Assembly (NCBI GenBank): GCA_009918425.1
Contig: RGEC01000082.1
Span: 1 to 9,180, forward strand
DNA from: Bacteroidota bacterium
Lineage (GTDB): Bacteria > Bacteroidota > Bacteroidia > NS11-12g > UBA955
Length of the DNA: 9,180 nt
Direction of reading: 5' to 3'
Shown: one piece after another, positions 6,796-9,180 of the stretch
How the letters are laid out: each line of letters begins with the position of its first letter
Position numbering within the stretch: position 1 is the first letter of the stretch
Translations under genes and position numbers: made by a program
Notes under the pieces: generated by a model
What the model was told of the DNA's origin: nothing
Database searches by the model: none
The model's input: only the letters and a program-made list of their open reading frames with translations

Positions 6796-8112
6796 ATGAA
6801 ATACGCTTTCCAAATATTACCTGCTTTACTTGCATTATCTGCCGAAAACCTTTTCGCCCAGACTGTTCTGAACGATTCAGCCATAATGGGACCCGGCTAT
6901 GCAAATCAGGTATACTATGACGTCAAAACCGGCACTAAGTCAAACGCTGCTGTTAATAACTGGGACATTGCCCACACCTCCGTGAGCCGTGATAATTGTA
7001 TCCGCGCCAACCATATGAGCGGACTGCGTGTTTTCCAGTATCCGAAAGGGAAAACCGATGCCTGGGCTTCTTTCGACACCACCGGATGGGCATCCTGGAA
7101 ACCTGCCTGGAATGATATACACGATCATAACAAAGGCGCATTTAACCTGTACAATGATATGTCAAAATGGAAGTTCGGCTGGGGCACCTACGATGTAAAT
7201 TCCAAAGAAGTAACCGGTGATTCTCTATATCTGCTCGCATGGGCAGGTATGGCGCCCGGTACATATTCCAAGTTTGTGAAATTCTGGCCTGTGATTCAAA
7301 AAGCCAATGGAGATATGGTTTTTAAATACGCCAACCTGGATGGAACCGGTGAAAAAATGGATACCATTTACCAGTCGTCTGCAACAGGCAAAATGTATAA
7401 ATACTACAAATTTACCGGAGCCGGAAAACCCGACAGAGAGCCTATCTCAGACAATTGGGACATTTCATTTAACCGCTACTACGAACTCACACCCAATCCC
7501 AGCACAGGTGCACTTGAAATGTATCCTGTAATGGGAATTGAAAGCAAGCGCGGAACGCGGACAGCTAAGGTTTTTGGTAGACCATTCAGTTCCTTGAATG
7601 CAGATAGCAATTGGCTTGTGGGTGATTATTCAAAATCTTTTAAAAACGACCTTACCGGTATCGGATCAGGCTGGAAAACCTTCAGTGGTACCTGGTCACT
7701 TAGCGACACCATGAGTTATATCATTGAACGTTTTCGCAGCAATACCATGGATACCTCTTATTGGCTGATGCATATGACAGGTTTCACGGGTTCTTCTTCG
7801 GGCAAAATAAAATTCAGTCGCATGGCGCTGCGCAACAGTCTTTCTGTGAAAGACCCGTTTTTTGGCACGGTAAAACTTTTCCCAAACCCGGCCTCTAAAA
7901 TGTTCTACATCACACTGGATATGCCTAAAGCAAAAATCTGCAATGTGGCGGTGACAACAATTGAAGGCAAAACACTGATTTCTGAGACTTTGAACACACA
8001 GACCACCTGGAATGCCTATGCTATTTCATCAGAAAATATTCCGGCTGGTATTTACCTCTTGAAAATTCAGTCAGGCAACCAGATCCTTACCCAAAAACTG
8101 GTGATTGAGTAA
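6796..8112 (+). CDS. Secreted HmuY-like (haem-binding family) protein with T9SS type A sorting domain
   Basis: This 438-residue protein has a signal peptide (1-22, MKYAFQILPALLALSAENLFAQ region), a body with two HmuY-like segments, and a C-terminal T9SS tail. Segment one is QVYYDVKTG..AVNNWDIAHTS (38-62) with IRANHMSG shortly after. Segment two is MYKYYKFTG...ISDNWDISFNRYY (200-229). Both show the YY-[D/K]-x-T/TG and NWDI[A/S] pattern of HmuY proteins, which capture haem at the cell surface. The tail (about 350-438) has VKLFPNPAS, IPAGIYLLKI and QKLVIE, the standard type A signal that directs export and surface attachment by T9SS. HmuY of Porphyromonas gingivalis is a lipoprotein; this protein has no lipobox. 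His60, His73, His109 and His111 are possible haem ligands, but that is inference. The ATG at 6796 was preferred over an in-frame GTG at 6658 because it starts a proper signal peptide. The TonB receptor gene follows after 5 bases. Confidence 0.8.
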   Translation: MKYAFQILPALLALSAENLFAQTVLNDSAIMGPGYANQVYYDVKTGTKSNAAVNNWDIAHTSVSRDNCIRANHMSGLRVFQYPKGKTDAWASFDTTGWASWKPAWNDIHDHNKGAFNLYNDMSKWKFGWGTYDVNSKEVTGDSLYLLAWAGMAPGTYSKFVKFWPVIQKANGDMVFKYANLDGTGEKMDTIYQSSATGKMYKYYKFTGAGKPDREPISDNWDISFNRYYELTPNPSTGALEMYPVMGIESKRGTRTAKVFGRPFSSLNADSNWLVGDYSKSFKNDLTGIGSGWKTFSGTWSLSDTMSYIIERFRSNTMDTSYWLMHMTGFTGSSSGKIKFSRMALRNSLSVKDPFFGTVKLFPNPASKMFYITLDMPKAKICNVAVTTIEGKTLISETLNTQTTWNAYAISSENIPAGIYLLKIQSGNQILTQKLVIE

Positions 8113-8117
8113 ATAAA

Positions 8118-9180
8118 TTGCGCTTTAAAACACTCATATTTTTTATAACAGTCCTTTTTGCGGGCTTTAGCACTGCCTTGGGGCAACAGCGCAGCATACG
8201 TGTAGAAAATGAGGCCGGCGAAGCCATTTCCGGTGCAGATGTGCTGGCCGATTTCAGGCCTCAGGCACCTTTGCAAACCGGCAAAACAAATGCAGATGGT
8301 ATTTTCTTTTTAAACAACAGCGGAGCCTTTAAGCTTACGGTAATTTCACCAACCGACTCCATGTCCGGTTTTGAGGGGACTTTTACCGCAATGGATAACA
8401 GAATTGTTATTACCCTCAAACAAAAAAACATGCTCATCAATCCGGTAACCATTACAGGTGCCACCGGGCCAAGGCCTATTGCTGACAATCCTTATCTGAT
8501 CAGGGTAATACCCAAAGAAAAAATTTTGCAATTGGGGGCCCAGAATCTGGGAGAATTATTGCTCAATGAAGCCAATATTCAGGTAGGACAAGACGCTGTA
8601 ATGGGAAGTAATGCCATTATGCAGGGAATTGGCGGGCAAGACATTAAAATTCTGATAAACGGGATTCCTGTAATAGGCAGAATTAATGGAAATGTAGATC
8701 TGGGGCAAATCGTTCTCAGCAATGTGGAACGTGTAGAAATCATAGAAGGACCTATGAGTGTAGTTTATGGAACCGATGCACTTGGAGGCGTTATAAACAT
8801 CATAACAAAAAATCCGACCAACCAGCGTTTCAATACAAGGCTCAATGTATTCCACGATTATATGGCCACATTCAGCAATTACAACTATGATATAAACATT
8901 ACAGGAAAGCTGCATAAAAAAATGCCCTTTACCATGAACGCGGGCCGCTATTACTTTGCCGGCAGGGATTTTGATTTGCAAACCCGCAGCTTCGACTGGA
9001 AACCCAAAACCAAACAGTTTGCAGATGCATCGCTGTTTCTCAATACCAAAAACAGCAACCATCGTATTACTTCTTCCCTATTTCAGGAAAAACTCACAGA
9101 CCGAAGCGATGCGGAATACAGCCTGGCCAACGTAACCGGCTACAACTCTATTTACGCCACCACCCGCCTGGATAACACCA
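8118..9180 (+). CDS. TonB-dependent outer-membrane receptor, TTG start, 3' partial
   Basis: TonB-dependent receptors import iron complexes, haem, cobalamin or sugars across the outer membrane using the TonB-ExbBD energy system. The visible 354 residues begin with a signal peptide (1-22, MRFKTLIFFITVLFAGFSTALG region). A short carboxypeptidase-regulatory-like domain follows (about 25-100, with AISGADVLADF and TNADGIFFL), then a linker with NPVTITGATGPRP, then the plug. The plug (about 124-232) has AQNLGELLLNEANIQVG, GIGGQDIKILINGIPV, VERVEIIEGPMSVVYGTDAL and GGVINIITK. Barrel strands then run off the right edge; family members are usually 650-1000 residues. The only start that supplies the signal peptide is TTG at 8118: there is an in-frame stop at 8106-8108, and the first in-frame ATG comes only after the regulatory-like domain has begun. 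It starts 5 bases after the HmuY-like gene, so the two are surely co-transcribed. Haem is the best guess for substrate, by context only. Confidence 0.9.
   Translation, partial: MRFKTLIFFITVLFAGFSTALGQQRSIRVENEAGEAISGADVLADFRPQAPLQTGKTNADGIFFLNNSGAFKLTVISPTDSMSGFEGTFTAMDNRIVITLKQKNMLINPVTITGATGPRPIADNPYLIRVIPKEKILQLGAQNLGELLLNEANIQVGQDAVMGSNAIMQGIGGQDIKILINGIPVIGRINGNVDLGQIVLSNVERVEIIEGPMSVVYGTDALGGVINIITKNPTNQRFNTRLNVFHDYMATFSNYNYDINITGKLHKKMPFTMNAGRYYFAGRDFDLQTRSFDWKPKTKQFADASLFLNTKNSNHRITSSLFQEKLTDRSDAEYSLANVTGYNSIYATTRLDNT

Noticed and set aside
8556..9062. 168-residue open frame on the minus strand
   Set aside because: It lies wholly opposite the TonB receptor, whose plug motifs are unmistakable. 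The antisense product has no recognisable domain or start context.

Overview
The window looks like chromosomal DNA from a member of the Bacteroidota, probably an environmental, Chitinophagia/Saprospiria-like or related lineage. The evidence is a type IX secretion (T9SS) type A sorting tail on one protein, a DUF4294 protein, a PorT-like small outer-membrane barrel, a SusC-era style TonB-dependent receptor, several TAnnTTTG promoter boxes, and a lack of obvious Shine-Dalgarno sequences. I see no mobile element, CRISPR array, tRNA or rRNA. There is no gene-free stretch over 300 bases; the largest gap is about 185 bases.

Layout. Positions 1-887 (+) hold the C-terminal ~294 residues of a FecCD/BtuC-type ABC permease. 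It converges, with one base between stop codons, on a minus-strand block that reads from 6610 down to 889: hscA (Fe-S chaperone), a small outer-membrane beta-barrel protein (4-bp ATGA overlap with hscA), mtaB (tRNA methylthiotransferase), an Lgt-like membrane protein (GTG start, 9-bp gap) and a secreted DUF4294 protein (21-bp gap). A divergent intergenic region (6611-6795) carries a good promoter for hscA, a 16-bp perfect palindrome and a candidate promoter for the plus-strand genes. From 6796 the plus strand encodes a secreted HmuY-like protein with a T9SS tail. Five bases after its stop, a TonB-dependent receptor begins at a TTG codon and runs off the right edge.

How the genes may work together. 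The right-hand pair resembles the hemophore plus outer-membrane receptor arrangement of HmuY/HmuR, except that the hemophore-like protein appears to be a T9SS cargo and has two HmuY-like segments. The left-hand permease is of the class that moves haem, siderophores or cobalamin across the inner membrane. HscA helps deliver Fe-S clusters, and MtaB is a two-cluster radical-SAM enzyme. Iron is therefore a recurring theme, but a shared regulon is only an inference. All the gene families are known ones. The points that most deserve a second look are the T9SS-tailed double HmuY-like protein with its receptor, the palindrome upstream of hscA, and the Lgt-like protein that lacks the canonical active-site residues. 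Three of the six gene starts visible in the window are non-ATG (TTG, TTG, GTG).
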